Positions 42,789-52,430 are shown, counted from the stretch's first letter. The stretch is 64,000 nt of DNA from Franzmannia qiaohouensis (GCF_031451695.1 NZ_JARWAM010000013.1:72703-136702); one strand, 5' to 3'. The notes: generated by a model from the letters alone, not told the origin. Numbers and translations are program-made.

Positions 42789-43949
42789 ATGAACGACGCG
42801 GCGACGCTGCTGGAGACGCTGGTGGGTTTTCCCACCGTGTCTCGCGACTCCAACCTGGCGCTGATCGAGTGGGTCGAGGCCTACCTCGACGAGTATGGCG
42901 TGCAGCACTGGCGCATCGACAGCGACGACGGCAGCAAGGCCAACCTGCTGGCACGCATCGGTCCCGCCGTCGAGGGCGGCGTGGTGCTGTCGGGGCATAC
43001 CGACGTGGTGCCGGTGGACGGCCAGCCGTGGACCAGCGACCCGTTCATGCTGGTCGACAAGGGCGACGGCCGCCTCTACGGCCGCGGCACCTGCGACATG
43101 AAGGGGTTTATCGCCTGCGCCCTGGCCGAGGTGCCGAGCTGGGTGGCGCTCGACCTGCCCAAGCCGATCTACCTGGCGCTCTCCTACGACGAGGAGATCG
43201 GCTGCGTCGGCGCGCCGCGCATGATCGAACGCTTGATGGCCGACCATCCGCGCCCGGCGGCGGTCATCGTCGGCGAGCCCACCTCGATGGCGCCGGTGGT
43301 CGCGCAAAAGGGCGCCACCAACCTGCGCACCACCGTGACCGGCCACGCCGCCCACTCCAGCCAGGTCAACCAGGGTGTCTCGGCGATTCATGTGGCGGCA
43401 CGCCTGGTCACCAGGATCGAGGACGTGATGAGCGAGCTCAAGGCGGAGGGCCGCGTGGATGAGGCTTTCAACGTGGTCCACTCCAGCCTTCACGTCGGCA
43501 AGATTGCCGGCGGCACGGCGATCAATATCATGGCCCGGGAGTGCAGCTTCGACTGGGAGATCCGCCACCTGCCCCAGGACCGTTTCGACGAGCTGCTGGG
43601 CCGCGTCACCGACTACGCCAGCCAGCTCGAAGCCGAAATGCGCCAGCGCGCGCCGCACACCGGCATCGTCACCGAAACGCTAAACGCCACCGTGCCGGCG
43701 CTGGCCGACCGCGACAACGCCGCGGCGTTGACGCTATGCCACGACCTGCTCGGCGAGCAGATTGCAGGCGGCGCCGTGGCCTACGCCACCGAGGCCGGCC
43801 AGTTCCAGCGCGAGGGGCTGTCCACGGTGATCTGCGGTCCCGGCAGCATCAGCCAGGCACACCAGCCCGACGAGTACATCGACATCGAGCAGCTTGAGGC
43901 CGGCGGCCGCTTCATGCGGGCGCTGGGCGAGCGGATCGCCGCGCAGTGA
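42789..43949 (+). CDS. argE: Acetylornithine deacetylase
   Basis: 386 residues from the ATG at 42789 (AAAAGGGA 7 bases upstream; an ATG 18 bases earlier lacks one). M20 zinc peptidase of the arginine pathway: SGHTDVVPVD, GRGTCDMKGF, DEEIGCVGAP and VGEPTS carry the metal ligands and catalytic Glu, and the dimerisation-domain GHAAHSSQVNQGV is present. Makes ornithine from N-acetylornithine. The ArgE assignment is strong but related M20 enzymes have shared motifs. Ends 7 bases before the lactonase gene on the other strand. Confidence 0.9.
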   Translation: MNDAATLLETLVGFPTVSRDSNLALIEWVEAYLDEYGVQHWRIDSDDGSKANLLARIGPAVEGGVVLSGHTDVVPVDGQPWTSDPFMLVDKGDGRLYGRGTCDMKGFIACALAEVPSWVALDLPKPIYLALSYDEEIGCVGAPRMIERLMADHPRPAAVIVGEPTSMAPVVAQKGATNLRTTVTGHAAHSSQVNQGVSAIHVAARLVTRIEDVMSELKAEGRVDEAFNVVHSSLHVGKIAGGTAINIMARECSFDWEIRHLPQDRFDELLGRVTDYASQLEAEMRQRAPHTGIVTETLNATVPALADRDNAAALTLCHDLLGEQIAGGAVAYATEAGQFQREGLSTVICGPGSISQAHQPDEYIDIEQLEAGGRFMRALGERIAAQ

Positions 43950-43956
43950 TGCCAGC

Positions 43957-44874
43957 TTAATTCTCCGACCACACCGGCTCGGCAAGCCCAGGCACGTCGA
44001 GGTTGACGCTCAGCAAACCACCCGCCGCCGGCCAGCGCGCGCGGCCTTCCGCGTCCAGATGCTGGGTAGCAGTGGTGATATACAGCGTACGCAGGTCACG
44101 GCCGCCAAACGCCGGCATGGTGGGGTGCGGGCACGGCACCTCGATCTCGGCCAGCAGCTCGCCCTGGGGCGAGAAGCGCACCACGCGGCCGCCGTCGTAG
44201 AGGGCGCTCCAGTAGCAGCCTTCGCTATCCACTGCGGCACCGTCCGGCACCCCCGGCAGGCCAAGCGATTGCAGATCGACCCATGTATGCGGCGTGCCGG
44301 TGGCACCGCTGGCCGCATCGAAGGGGTAGCGCATAATGCGCCGCGTCAGCGAGTCGGTGTGGTAGAGCCAGCGCTGGTCGGGGCTGAAGGCCAAGCCGTT
44401 GGCAATGCCAAGCTTCGCCTCGCGGCGCACCAGCTCGCCGCTCTCGAGACAGTAGAGTGCCGCCGTGGGGTGGCGCTCCTCGGCGTCGATGGTGCCCACC
44501 CAGAAGCGCCTCGCCGGGTCGCAACGGCCATCGTTGAAGCGGTTGCCCTGCTGCTCTTCTTTTCCCTCTTTCTTCCCCTCTTTATTCCACTCTGGATTGG
44601 CCGCCAGGCGCTCTAGCCGGCCGTCGAAGGGTAAGCGCAGCCGCACGACTCCGGAGCTCATCGATGCCAACAGCCCGTCTTCACACAGCGCGATGCAACC
44701 GACCTTCTCCTCCAGCGTGATGGTCTCCGGCGGCGCGCCACTTTCCGGGCGCCAGGCGTAGATCATGCCGCGATTGATATCCACCCAGTAGAGGGTCTGG
44801 CGCGCCTCGGACCACAGCGGGCTCTCGCCAAGGCTCATGTTCAGCTCGAGCGCTATTTCGATCTCAGCCGCCAT
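43957..44874 (-). CDS. SMP-30/gluconolactonase-type sugar lactonase
   Basis: 305 residues from the ATG at 44874, six bases after AAGGAGGT. SMP-30 beta-propeller: GESPLWSEARQTLYWVDI, GNRFNDGRCDP (metal-binding Asn), IANGLAFSPDQRWLYHTDS and GVPDGAAVDSEG are the family metal and substrate loops. Would open an aldonolactone made by a sugar 1-dehydrogenase to the aldonate. An unusual insertion EGKKEGKEEQQ (about residues 98-110) sits just before the GNRFNDG loop. Last gene of the island's minus-strand operon. Confidence 0.9.
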   Translation of the reverse strand: MAAEIEIALELNMSLGESPLWSEARQTLYWVDINRGMIYAWRPESGAPPETITLEEKVGCIALCEDGLLASMSSGVVRLRLPFDGRLERLAANPEWNKEGKKEGKEEQQGNRFNDGRCDPARRFWVGTIDAEERHPTAALYCLESGELVRREAKLGIANGLAFSPDQRWLYHTDSLTRRIMRYPFDAASGATGTPHTWVDLQSLGLPGVPDGAAVDSEGCYWSALYDGGRVVRFSPQGELLAEIEVPCPHPTMPAFGGRDLRTLYITTATQHLDAEGRARWPAAGGLLSVNLDVPGLAEPVWSEN

Positions 44875-44890
44875 CGCGGTACCTCCTTGA

Positions 44891-45790
44891 TTAGCCGGTG
44901 CCATGCCACTGCACCGGACCGAAGCGCCAGCGCTGCCCAAGGCTTTCACCGCTGGCCAGCTCGACCAGCCCCTCGCCAAGCGGGTCGTTGAAATGGTGGG
45001 CGTCGACCGTATGGCTGACGGGCTCGAAGCAGAAGAAGTCGGCGTCGTACCCCGGTGAAAACACCAGGTAACGGCTAAGCCGCGGCGCCACACTAAACGC
45101 CATGCTGAGACCCCGCCGCGGCCAGCCAAGCCGGCCACGCCCGCGCCAGCCGGTGAACAGGTTGTCGATGCGTCCCTCGGGCAGCACCGCATTATCGGCA
45201 AACTGCCAGGGGTCGTCTGCGTTCAAGCGCCGCCAGTGGCTGGGAAGCTGTGCCGCGTCTACCTCCCAGACGCCGCTGGCCGGGGCCGAGAGACGCACAT
45301 CCGGTGTACGCACAAACCAGGGGTGCATGCCCGCGCCGTAGGGAATGGGCAGCTTGCCCAAGTGGGTCAGATGCAGGTCGACGACCAAGCTGGCGCCCTC
45401 CAGCCGATAATCCAGCAGGGCGCGGTAGTCGAACGGCGGCTGCCAGTCCGAGTGCAGCGCTAGGCGCATCCTCTCTGGCGCCAGTGCCACCACCCGCCAG
45501 GGCTGCTGCCAGCCGTCGCCGTGAATCGGCAGCGGCTCGCCGGCCAGGTTGGCCAACAGGCGATGGTCGCGACCGCGCCAGTGGAAACCACCGCCGGAGA
45601 TTCTGTTGGACCAGGGCAGCAGCGGGTACATGCCCATGCGGTTGGGGTCGTCATCCGGTCCTTCACCGGGTCGCAAGAGTGGCACCGAACCTGCCGGCGT
45701 CAGCGCCTCGAAGCGCACCACGCTGGCGCCGTTGCACGGCGCCACCACCAGCCGCAGTTGGCCATTGTCGAGGGTATAGGCCTCACACAT
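44891..45790 (-). CDS. Aldose 1-epimerase (mutarotase family)
   Basis: 299 residues from the ATG at 45790, which overlaps the end of the upstream oxidoreductase gene. GalM/YeaD superfamily beta-sandwich: PLLPWSNRISGGGF (Asn-Arg), active His in PYGAGMHPWF and Glu in CFEPVSH near the C terminus. It interconverts alpha and beta aldoses, giving the beta-pyranose to a 1-dehydrogenase. 16 bases separate it from the lactonase gene. Confidence 0.88.
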   Translation of the reverse strand: MCEAYTLDNGQLRLVVAPCNGASVVRFEALTPAGSVPLLRPGEGPDDDPNRMGMYPLLPWSNRISGGGFHWRGRDHRLLANLAGEPLPIHGDGWQQPWRVVALAPERMRLALHSDWQPPFDYRALLDYRLEGASLVVDLHLTHLGKLPIPYGAGMHPWFVRTPDVRLSAPASGVWEVDAAQLPSHWRRLNADDPWQFADNAVLPEGRIDNLFTGWRGRGRLGWPRRGLSMAFSVAPRLSRYLVFSPGYDADFFCFEPVSHTVDAHHFNDPLGEGLVELASGESLGQRWRFGPVQWHGTG

Positions 45791-46946
45791 CCACCCAGGC
45801 GCCTCCCGCCGCGGACGACGCCAGCGCCCGGGTGATGAATAGCAGGCCATCGACCCCGTCGCTCACCCCCGGGGTGCCCTGGGCCAGCGGCTCGGCCGGA
45901 CGTCCGCGCTGGCGAGCACGGATCTGCTCGGCGAAATCGCCATATAGCTGGGCGAAGGCTTCGAGATAGCCCTCCGGGTGCCCGGGAGGAATTCGCGACG
46001 CCGCCAGCGCCGCCTCGCCCAGGCCCGGGCCGTTGCGAGTCAGGATGCGCGGCGGCTCGCCCAGCGGCGAGTGGAGCAGTCGGTTGGGCTCCTCCTGATG
46101 CCACTCGAGGCCGCCCTGGCTGCCGTAGACCCGCAGCTTGAGGCCGTTCTCGTTGCCCGGCACCACCTGGCTCGACCACAGCATGCCCCGCGCGCCGCCC
46201 TTGAAGCGCAGCATCATGTGCACGTTGTCATCCAGCGCGCGGCCCTCGACGAAGGTGTGCATGTCCGCTGCCAGCGACTCGAGCTCGAGCCCTGTGACAA
46301 AGCGTGCCAGGTGATAAGCGTGGGTGCCGATATCGCCCAGGCAGCCGGCCGGGCCGCTACGCTTGGGGTCGGTACGCCACTCGGCCTGCTTGACGCCGCT
46401 CTCCTCGAGGCGCGTCGACAGCCAGTCCTGGGGATATTCGACCTGCACCACGCGCAGCTCGCCGAGTTCGCCGGCAGCCACCATGTCGCGGGCCTGACGC
46501 ACCAGCGAGTAGCCCGAATAGTTGTGGGTCAGGCCGAAGAACAGCCCGCTGCGTTCGACCAGCGCGGCCAGCGCCTGGGCGTCCTCCAGGCTGGTGGTCA
46601 TCGGCTTGTCGCAGATCACGTGGATGCCGGCCTCGAGGAAGGTTTTCGCCACGTCGAAGTGCAGATGGTTGGGCGTAACGATGGCCACGACATCGATGCC
46701 ATCGTCACGCTGGCTTTCGGCCTTGGCCATGGTGCGATAGTCGGGGTAGGCGCGCGCCTCGTTTACGTGCAGCTCTGCGGCCGCCGAACGGCTGCGCTCG
46801 GGGTCGGAAGCGAAGGCGCCGGCGACCAGCTCGTAGTGGTCGTCGAGCCTGGCGGCGATGCGATGCACGCCGCCGATGAAGGCACCCTGGCCGCCACCGA
46901 CCATGCCCAGGCGCAGCCGGCGGGACCTATCCTGTTGTTGGCTCAT
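45783..46946 (-). CDS. Gfo/Idh/MocA family oxidoreductase
   Basis: 387 residues. NAD(P)-binding Rossmann fold with MVGGGQGAFIGGVH near residue 15, then ICDKPMT (the EKP-type motif, Lys), GDIGTHAYHLARF (catalytic Asp/His block) and a long C-terminal beta domain. Probably oxidises a sugar or inositol-like hydroxyl; substrate unknown. Adjacent to a TIM-barrel isomerase and an RbsABC-like transporter, a combination common in alpha- and gammaproteobacteria for rare carbohydrates. The gene start 46946 is 13 bases after the isomerase stop. Confidence 0.9.
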   Translation of the reverse strand: MSQQQDRSRRLRLGMVGGGQGAFIGGVHRIAARLDDHYELVAGAFASDPERSRSAAAELHVNEARAYPDYRTMAKAESQRDDGIDVVAIVTPNHLHFDVAKTFLEAGIHVICDKPMTTSLEDAQALAALVERSGLFFGLTHNYSGYSLVRQARDMVAAGELGELRVVQVEYPQDWLSTRLEESGVKQAEWRTDPKRSGPAGCLGDIGTHAYHLARFVTGLELESLAADMHTFVEGRALDDNVHMMLRFKGGARGMLWSSQVVPGNENGLKLRVYGSQGGLEWHQEEPNRLLHSPLGEPPRILTRNGPGLGEAALAASRIPPGHPEGYLEAFAQLYGDFAEQIRARQRGRPAEPLAQGTPGVSDGVDGLLFITRALASSAAGGAWVDV

Positions 46947-46959
46947 GTCGTCGTATCCT

Positions 46960-48015
46960 TCAGTCGAGTCCCAGCAGGCGGCGGTTGGACGCCTCGTCGA
47001 CGCCGGCGTCGGCGAAGTCGTCGAAGGCCCGCTCGGTTACCTGGATGATATGGTCGCGAATGAAGGTGGCCCCTTCGCGGGCGCCGACCTCCGGGTGCTT
47101 GAGGCAACACTCCCACTCCAGCACCGCCCAGCCGTGGTAGTCGTTGGCAGCCATCCACGAGAACATCGACTTGAAGTCGACCTGGCCGTCGCCCAGCGAG
47201 CGGAAGCGCCCGGCGCGCTCGGTCCAGGACTGGTAGCCGGAGTAGACGCCCTGCTTGGGGCTGGGATTGAACTCGGCGTCCTTGACGTGAAACATCTGGA
47301 TGTGGTCGCGGTAGACATCTAGGAAGCCCAGGTAGTCGAGCTGCTGCAGGATCAGGTGACTGGGGTCGTAGAGGATGTGGCAGCGCGGATGGTGGCCGAC
47401 CCGCTCGAGGAACATCTCGAAGGTGATACCGTCGTGCAGGTCCTCACCGGGATGGATCTCGTAGCAGAGGTTGACCCCGGCCTCGTCGAAGGCGTCGAGG
47501 ATCGGCCGCCAGCGTTTGGCCAGCTCGTCGAAGGCGGCGTCGATCAGCCCTGCCGGGCGCTGCGGCCACGGATAGACATAGGGCCAGGCCAGCGCGCCGG
47601 AGAAGGTGCCGTGGTCGGTCAGGCCGAGGTTCTTCGAGGCCCTGGCGGCCAGCATCAGCTGCTCCACGGCCCACGCCTGGCGGGCCTTGGGGTTGCCGCG
47701 CACCTCGGGTACGGCGAAGCCGTCGAACATCTCGTCATAGGCGGGGTGCACGGCCACCAACTGGCCCTGCAGATGGGTCGAAAGTTCAGTCAGTGCCAGG
47801 CCGTGCTCGGCCAGGGTGCCCTTGATTTCGTCGCAGTAGGTCTGGCTGTCGGCGGCGCGTTTCAGGTCGATCAGGCGCGCATCCCAGCTGGGAATCTGTA
47901 CGCCCTCGTAGCCAAGCTCCGCCGCCCAGCGGGCAATACTCTCGAGGCTGTTGAAGGGGGCGTCGTCACCGGCAAACTGAGCGAGAAAGATCGCCGGCCC
48001 TTTGATGGTTTGCAT
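46960..48015 (-). CDS. Sugar phosphate isomerase/epimerase family TIM-barrel enzyme
   Basis: 351 residues. Xylose-isomerase-like barrel with metal-ligand motifs CYEIHPGED, ILYDPSH and FHVKDAEF, and a C-terminal EWECC segment. The family epimerises or isomerises keto sugars or hydrolyses keto-glycosides; this subfamily usually sits next to the Gfo/Idh/MocA gene seen here. No specific substrate can be given. Confidence 0.88.
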   Translation of the reverse strand: MQTIKGPAIFLAQFAGDDAPFNSLESIARWAAELGYEGVQIPSWDARLIDLKRAADSQTYCDEIKGTLAEHGLALTELSTHLQGQLVAVHPAYDEMFDGFAVPEVRGNPKARQAWAVEQLMLAARASKNLGLTDHGTFSGALAWPYVYPWPQRPAGLIDAAFDELAKRWRPILDAFDEAGVNLCYEIHPGEDLHDGITFEMFLERVGHHPRCHILYDPSHLILQQLDYLGFLDVYRDHIQMFHVKDAEFNPSPKQGVYSGYQSWTERAGRFRSLGDGQVDFKSMFSWMAANDYHGWAVLEWECCLKHPEVGAREGATFIRDHIIQVTERAFDDFADAGVDEASNRRLLGLD

Positions 48016-48070
48016 AGTGGGCTCCGATGGTTGTCGTCGAAGGCGGGCGTCGAACGCCCGCCTGGCTCGA

Positions 48071-49033
48071 TCAGAACGGTGAATCGGGGAAGTAGTACTG
48101 CTCGGCGTTCTCCTGGGTGATCAGCGGAGAGCCGAGGATGTACTGCCCGGTCACCGGCCCGTTGGAGGTGAAGTGCTGGACGGTGAGATCCATCGCAGTG
48201 GCAATCATTGCCGGCGGATAGAGCACGTCCACTGGTATCAGTTCGTCACCTTCCATGACCCGCGCGATGATGTCCTTCATGCCGGCGCCACCGACGATGA
48301 ACAGTTCATCCTCACGGCCGGCCTGGCGCACCGCTTCGATGACGCCGAGGGCGATATCGTCATCCTGGGCCCACACCGCATCGATGCGGTCGAAGCGAGC
48401 CAGATAGTCCTGCATCACCTCGAAGCCGTCGTCGCGGTTCCAGTTGGCGTGCTGCATGTCGAGGATGTTGATCTCGGAGCCTTCGATGGCTTCCTGGAAG
48501 CCCTGCACGCGCTCCTCGTCGATCACCGTAGGGATCCCGCGCAGCACCACGATATCGCCCTCGCCGTCGAGCTGGTCGCGAATATACTCGCCGGACACCC
48601 GGCCCATTTCGTGATTGTTGCCGGCCACGTAGAGGTCTTCGATCCCCTCCTGCTCGAGGCCGCGGTCAACCACGGTGACGAACACCCCGGACTCCTTGAC
48701 CCGACGCACCGGGTCGGTCAGCGGCCCCGACTCGAAGGGCAGCACCACCAGCGCATCGATATTGCGCTGCGAGACCAGATCCTCGAGGTCGTTGGCCTGG
48801 CCACCCGGGTCGCTGGCGGTGGTGATGGTGATGGAAATCTCGGGGTGCAGTGCCTCGAGACGCTCCTTGGCCTGTTCGGCGTGGAAGTTGACCCCGCCGG
48901 TCCAGCCGTGGGTGGCGGCAGGTATCGACACGCCGATAGTGACCTCCTGAGCCATGGCGAGGCCGGGCAGCCCGATGGCCGCCGCCACGGTCAGGGCCGC
49001 GACTTTCATCCTGCTATTCTTGGTGATGGGCAT
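48071..49033 (-). CDS. Sugar ABC transporter substrate-binding protein (type 1)
   Basis: 320 residues from the ATG at 49033 (GAGGAG seven bases upstream; the frame extends 351 bases upstream into the permease-leader region and is rejected). Signal peptide to about LAMAQE (29). Mature domain is RbsB/YtfQ-like: TIGVSIPAATHGWTGG, VLPFESGPLTDPV, TVVDRGLE and WAQDDDIALG, typical of ribose/galactose-type periplasmic receptors. Works with the permease and the dual ATPase just upstream. Confidence 0.93.
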   Translation of the reverse strand: MPITKNSRMKVAALTVAAAIGLPGLAMAQEVTIGVSIPAATHGWTGGVNFHAEQAKERLEALHPEISITITTASDPGGQANDLEDLVSQRNIDALVVLPFESGPLTDPVRRVKESGVFVTVVDRGLEQEGIEDLYVAGNNHEMGRVSGEYIRDQLDGEGDIVVLRGIPTVIDEERVQGFQEAIEGSEINILDMQHANWNRDDGFEVMQDYLARFDRIDAVWAQDDDIALGVIEAVRQAGREDELFIVGGAGMKDIIARVMEGDELIPVDVLYPPAMIATAMDLTVQHFTSNGPVTGQYILGSPLITQENAEQYYFPDSPF

Positions 49034-49086
49034 GGTGATGCTCCTCTGCTGCTTGTGCTTGTTATGCTGCTGCCTTATGGGGCGCC

Positions 49087-50100
49087 TCATGGCGCCGACT
49101 TCCTCCACGATGCGCGCTGCAGGTACACCGCGACGATGATGATGATCCCCTGCACCGTGCCGTTGAGATAGTTGGAGATGGCATCGGTGAGGTTGAGGAT
49201 GTTGCCGATCATGGTCAGCATGATCGCCCCTACCACCGTGCCCCAGATGCGCCCGTGCCCGCCCTTGAGCACGGTGCCGCCGATGATCACCGCGGCGATC
49301 GCCTCGAGCTCCCAGAGCACCCCGGTGGCCCCCGAGGCCGAGCCCAGCCGCGGCACATAGATGATGGTTGCCAACGCCACGCACACGCCCTGCAGCATGT
49401 AGGTCATGGTCTTGATGCGGTCGACGTGGATGGCGCTGTACTCGGCCACCTTCTCGTTGGAGCCGATGGCGAAGCAGTAGCGGCCGAAGCGGGTATGGTT
49501 GAGCAGGATGTAGCCGACCACCGCCACCAGCAGGAACACCAGTACCGGAATCGGAATCCCCATTAGGCTGCCGTAGTAGACCGGCCGGTAGATGTCACGC
49601 ACCCCCCAGTCCAGCGACAGGGTGCCGCCGTCGGCGAGGTAGGTGACCAGCGAGCGATAGATGCCCATGGTGCCCAGGGTGACGATAAAGGCCTCGATCT
49701 TGCCCTTGGTGGTCACCATGCCGTTGATGAAGCCGGCACACAGCCCGAGCAGAAGCGAGGCGCCGATACCCAGCAGGATGGTGGTCAGGCCGGGGCCGAA
49801 CTGCTCGACCAGGCTGTTCATGAGAATGATCATCACCCCGGCGATGAAAGCAGCCATCGAGCCTACCGACAGGTCCAGCCCACCGGCGGTGATCACGAAG
49901 GTGGCGCCGATGGCGATGATGCCGATGAAGGCGCTGCGGGTGAGCATGTTGGAGAGGTTGTCCAGCCCCAGAAAGGCGGGGTTGATCAACACTCCCAGCA
50001 GCGCCAGGGCCAGCAGGGCAATGAAGGGCCCCCAGGTCTTGAGGTCGAAGGAGGCGCGACTCCGGGCAATAGGCTTGTTGTCAGGCACGGCGTTGTTCAT
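49087..50100 (-). CDS. Sugar ABC transporter permease (RbsC-like)
   Basis: 337 residues with about 8-10 transmembrane helices. Family motif TAGGLDLSVGSM near residue 75 and the cytosolic EAA-type loop GSNEKVAEYSAI with VDRIK, followed by IIGGTVLKGGHGRIWGT, as in RbsC/XylH-type permeases. Start overlaps the end of the ATPase gene by 20 bases. Confidence 0.94.
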   Translation of the reverse strand: MNNAVPDNKPIARSRASFDLKTWGPFIALLALALLGVLINPAFLGLDNLSNMLTRSAFIGIIAIGATFVITAGGLDLSVGSMAAFIAGVMIILMNSLVEQFGPGLTTILLGIGASLLLGLCAGFINGMVTTKGKIEAFIVTLGTMGIYRSLVTYLADGGTLSLDWGVRDIYRPVYYGSLMGIPIPVLVFLLVAVVGYILLNHTRFGRYCFAIGSNEKVAEYSAIHVDRIKTMTYMLQGVCVALATIIYVPRLGSASGATGVLWELEAIAAVIIGGTVLKGGHGRIWGTVVGAIMLTMIGNILNLTDAISNYLNGTVQGIIIIVAVYLQRASWRKSAP

Positions 50101-51610
50101 CTGCTCCCTCTCCCTTGATACCGGATGCGTACTGCATGATTTCGTGTTCGTTGATCTGCTCGCCCTCGAGCACGCCGGTCAGCACCCCGGCGCACATCAC
50201 CGCCACCCGATGCGAAAGGCCGATCAGCTCGGCCATCTCGGAAGAGATCAGAATGACCGAGCAGCCGGCGTCGGTGAGTTCGCGCACGAAATGATAGATC
50301 TGGTGCTTGGTGCCCACGTCGATGCCGCGCGTCGGTTCGTTGATGATCACGATCTCGGGGTCAATGGACATGACCTTGGCCAGCAGCAGTTTCTGCTGAT
50401 TGCCGCCGGAGAGCTCGGCGGCGGTAGCCGCCTGGGTGCGCAGGCGGATGTCGAAACGCTCGATGGCCCCTTGAAAGGCCTGCTCCTCGCGGCGCCGGTC
50501 GATCAGCGGCCGGCAGTAGGCGCGCAGATTGAGCAGCGTGAAGTTGGGACGCAGCCCCATGTTGAGCACCAGGCCCTTGCCCTTGCGGTCCTCGGTGAGA
50601 TAGGCAATGCGCTGGCGTACCGCATCGCGAAGGTGGCGCAGCGCCACCGGCTGGCCGTTGCGCAGCACCTGCCCTTGGCTGCGATGGCGCAACCCCAGCA
50701 GCGCCTCGATCAGCGCCGTGCGACCGGCGCCAACCACCCCTCCGAAGCCCAGCACCTCGCCGCGGCGCAGGCTGAAGCTGGCCCGTTTCACGGCGCCGGG
50801 CACCACCATGTCACGCGCCTCGAGTACCACCGGGGCATCGCTGGCCAATACGGTGCGTTCGGGATACATGTCATTGATCTCGCGCCCCACCATCAGCCGC
50901 GCCAGCTCCTCTTTGCTGCGCCCAGCCATGGGGCCACTGTCGATCAACCGGCCGTCGCGCAGCACCGTGACCCGGTCGGCGATCCGTTCGATCTCGCGCA
51001 GCTTATGGGAGATATAGAGAATCGCCACGCCGCGCTGGCGCAGCCGCCCTATCAGCGCGAACAGCACCTCGACTTCATGCTCGGTGAGGGATGCAGTGGG
51101 CTCATCCATGATCAGCACGCGCACGTCACGGGTAATCGCCTTGGCGATCTCGACCATCTGCTGATCGGAGGTGCTGAGGTCCTTGACCCTGGCACGCGGG
51201 TCGACTCGGGTCTCGAGCTCCGCCAGCGCCTCGCGGCAGCGCTCGCGCATGGCGCGGCGGTCGAGGAAGGGGCCGCGGCGCAGCTCGCGACCGAGGAAGA
51301 TGTTCTCCTCCGCGCTCAGCTGTTCGGCCAGAGCCAGCTCCTGGTGGATCATCACCACCCCATCGGCCTCGGCATCGCCGCTGCTGCGATAGTGGCGAAC
51401 CTCATCCGCCAGGCGGACCTCACCGTCGCTAGGGCTCAGGTAGCCGGCGAGAATGCGTACCAGCGTCGATTTGCCGGCGCCGTTCTCGCCCAACAGCGCG
51501 TGAACCTCACCGGGCTGGAGCGCGAGATCGATGTCGAACAACACCTGATTCTCGCCAAACCAGCGAGAAATACGCCGCGCTGCCAGCAGCGGCTGATCCG
51601 GCATACTCAT
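50081..51610 (-). CDS. Sugar ABC transporter ATPase with two nucleotide-binding domains (RbsA-like)
   Basis: 509 residues from the ATG at 51610, which overlaps the SDR stop as TGATG; a second ATG two codons later is possible. First domain: Walker A GENGAGKST, signature-like LSTSDQQMVEIAKA and Walker B LIMDEPTASL. The second domain has the degenerate Walker A GVVGAGRTAL with signature LSGGNQQKLLLAK and INEPTRGIDVGTK. Tandem-domain carbohydrate importer ATPase of the ribose/galactose family. Confidence 0.95.
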   Translation of the reverse strand: MSMPDQPLLAARRISRWFGENQVLFDIDLALQPGEVHALLGENGAGKSTLVRILAGYLSPSDGEVRLADEVRHYRSSGDAEADGVVMIHQELALAEQLSAEENIFLGRELRRGPFLDRRAMRERCREALAELETRVDPRARVKDLSTSDQQMVEIAKAITRDVRVLIMDEPTASLTEHEVEVLFALIGRLRQRGVAILYISHKLREIERIADRVTVLRDGRLIDSGPMAGRSKEELARLMVGREINDMYPERTVLASDAPVVLEARDMVVPGAVKRASFSLRRGEVLGFGGVVGAGRTALIEALLGLRHRSQGQVLRNGQPVALRHLRDAVRQRIAYLTEDRKGKGLVLNMGLRPNFTLLNLRAYCRPLIDRRREEQAFQGAIERFDIRLRTQAATAAELSGGNQQKLLLAKVMSIDPEIVIINEPTRGIDVGTKHQIYHFVRELTDAGCSVILISSEMAELIGLSHRVAVMCAGVLTGVLEGEQINEHEIMQYASGIKGEGADEQRRA

Positions 51611-52380
51611 CAGCCCCACCCCGCGTCGACGCAGAATTCCTGGCCGGTCAGCTGGGCGCTGTCGTCGGCGGCCAGGAACAGCACCATCGGTGCCACATGC
51701 TCCGGGGCCAGGCGCACCTTGAGGCACTGGTGCTCGCGAATGCGCGCCTCGTCCTCGGGGCCGATCCACTTGTCGAGTTGGCGCTCAGTCATGATGCACC
51801 CCGGTACCACCGTGTTGACGCGGATGCTCTGTTCGCCAAGATCGCGAGCCAGGCTGCGGGTCAAGCCGTGCACCGCGGCCTTGGCAGTGACGTAGGTCGG
51901 CAGGTTGCCCAGCGCCAGGCGCACGCTGATCGAGCCGAAGTTGATGATCGAGCCACCGCCGGCCTGGGCCATGCGCTCGGCCACCGCCTGGCTCGAGAAG
52001 AACATCGGGCGCAGGTTGAGCGACATGCGTTCATCCCAGTAGTCGACGCTGACCTGGCGCCAGTCATGGCGGTCGTCGTTGGCGGCATTGTTGATCAGGG
52101 TACGGATCGGCCCCTGGCGCTCGCTCACCTCATCGATGACGGCCTGCAGGGCGCTGATATCGCGGATGTCGCAGTGGTGATAGCAGGGTGCACGGCCGGT
52201 CTGCGCCTCGAGGTTGCGGCACAGCGCCTGGCTTGCTGCATCGTCGATATCGACGAAGGCGACACTCGCGCCCTGGTGGTGAAAAGCCTCGACCAGGGCC
52301 GCACCGATACCTCCCCCGCCTCCGGTGACGAAGACGACGCGCTCGGCAAGACTCGGGTAGCGGGCCATCGGCTCGCGCAT
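51610..52380 (-). CDS. SDR family oxidoreductase, first gene of the sugar operon
   Basis: 256 residues; GGGGAG before the ATG. Classic SDR: VTGGGGGIGAALV (cofactor loop), CDIRD, LINNAAND, FGSISVRLALGNLPTYVTAKAAV with Ser-Tyr-Lys and VVPGCIMTE. Resembles sugar dehydrogenases (xylose/galactose/fucose-type SDRs) that make aldonolactones. First gene downstream of the divergent promoter shared with the ROK regulator, and co-transcribed with the transporter. Confidence 0.9.
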   Translation of the reverse strand: MREPMARYPSLAERVVFVTGGGGGIGAALVEAFHHQGASVAFVDIDDAASQALCRNLEAQTGRAPCYHHCDIRDISALQAVIDEVSERQGPIRTLINNAANDDRHDWRQVSVDYWDERMSLNLRPMFFSSQAVAERMAQAGGGSIINFGSISVRLALGNLPTYVTAKAAVHGLTRSLARDLGEQSIRVNTVVPGCIMTERQLDKWIGPEDEARIREHQCLKVRLAPEHVAPMVLFLAADDSAQLTGQEFCVDAGWG

Positions 52381-52430
52381 GGCGATCTCCCCTGTTGTTA
52401 TTGTCGGAAGCTGTGGAGCAGCTGGCGTGG

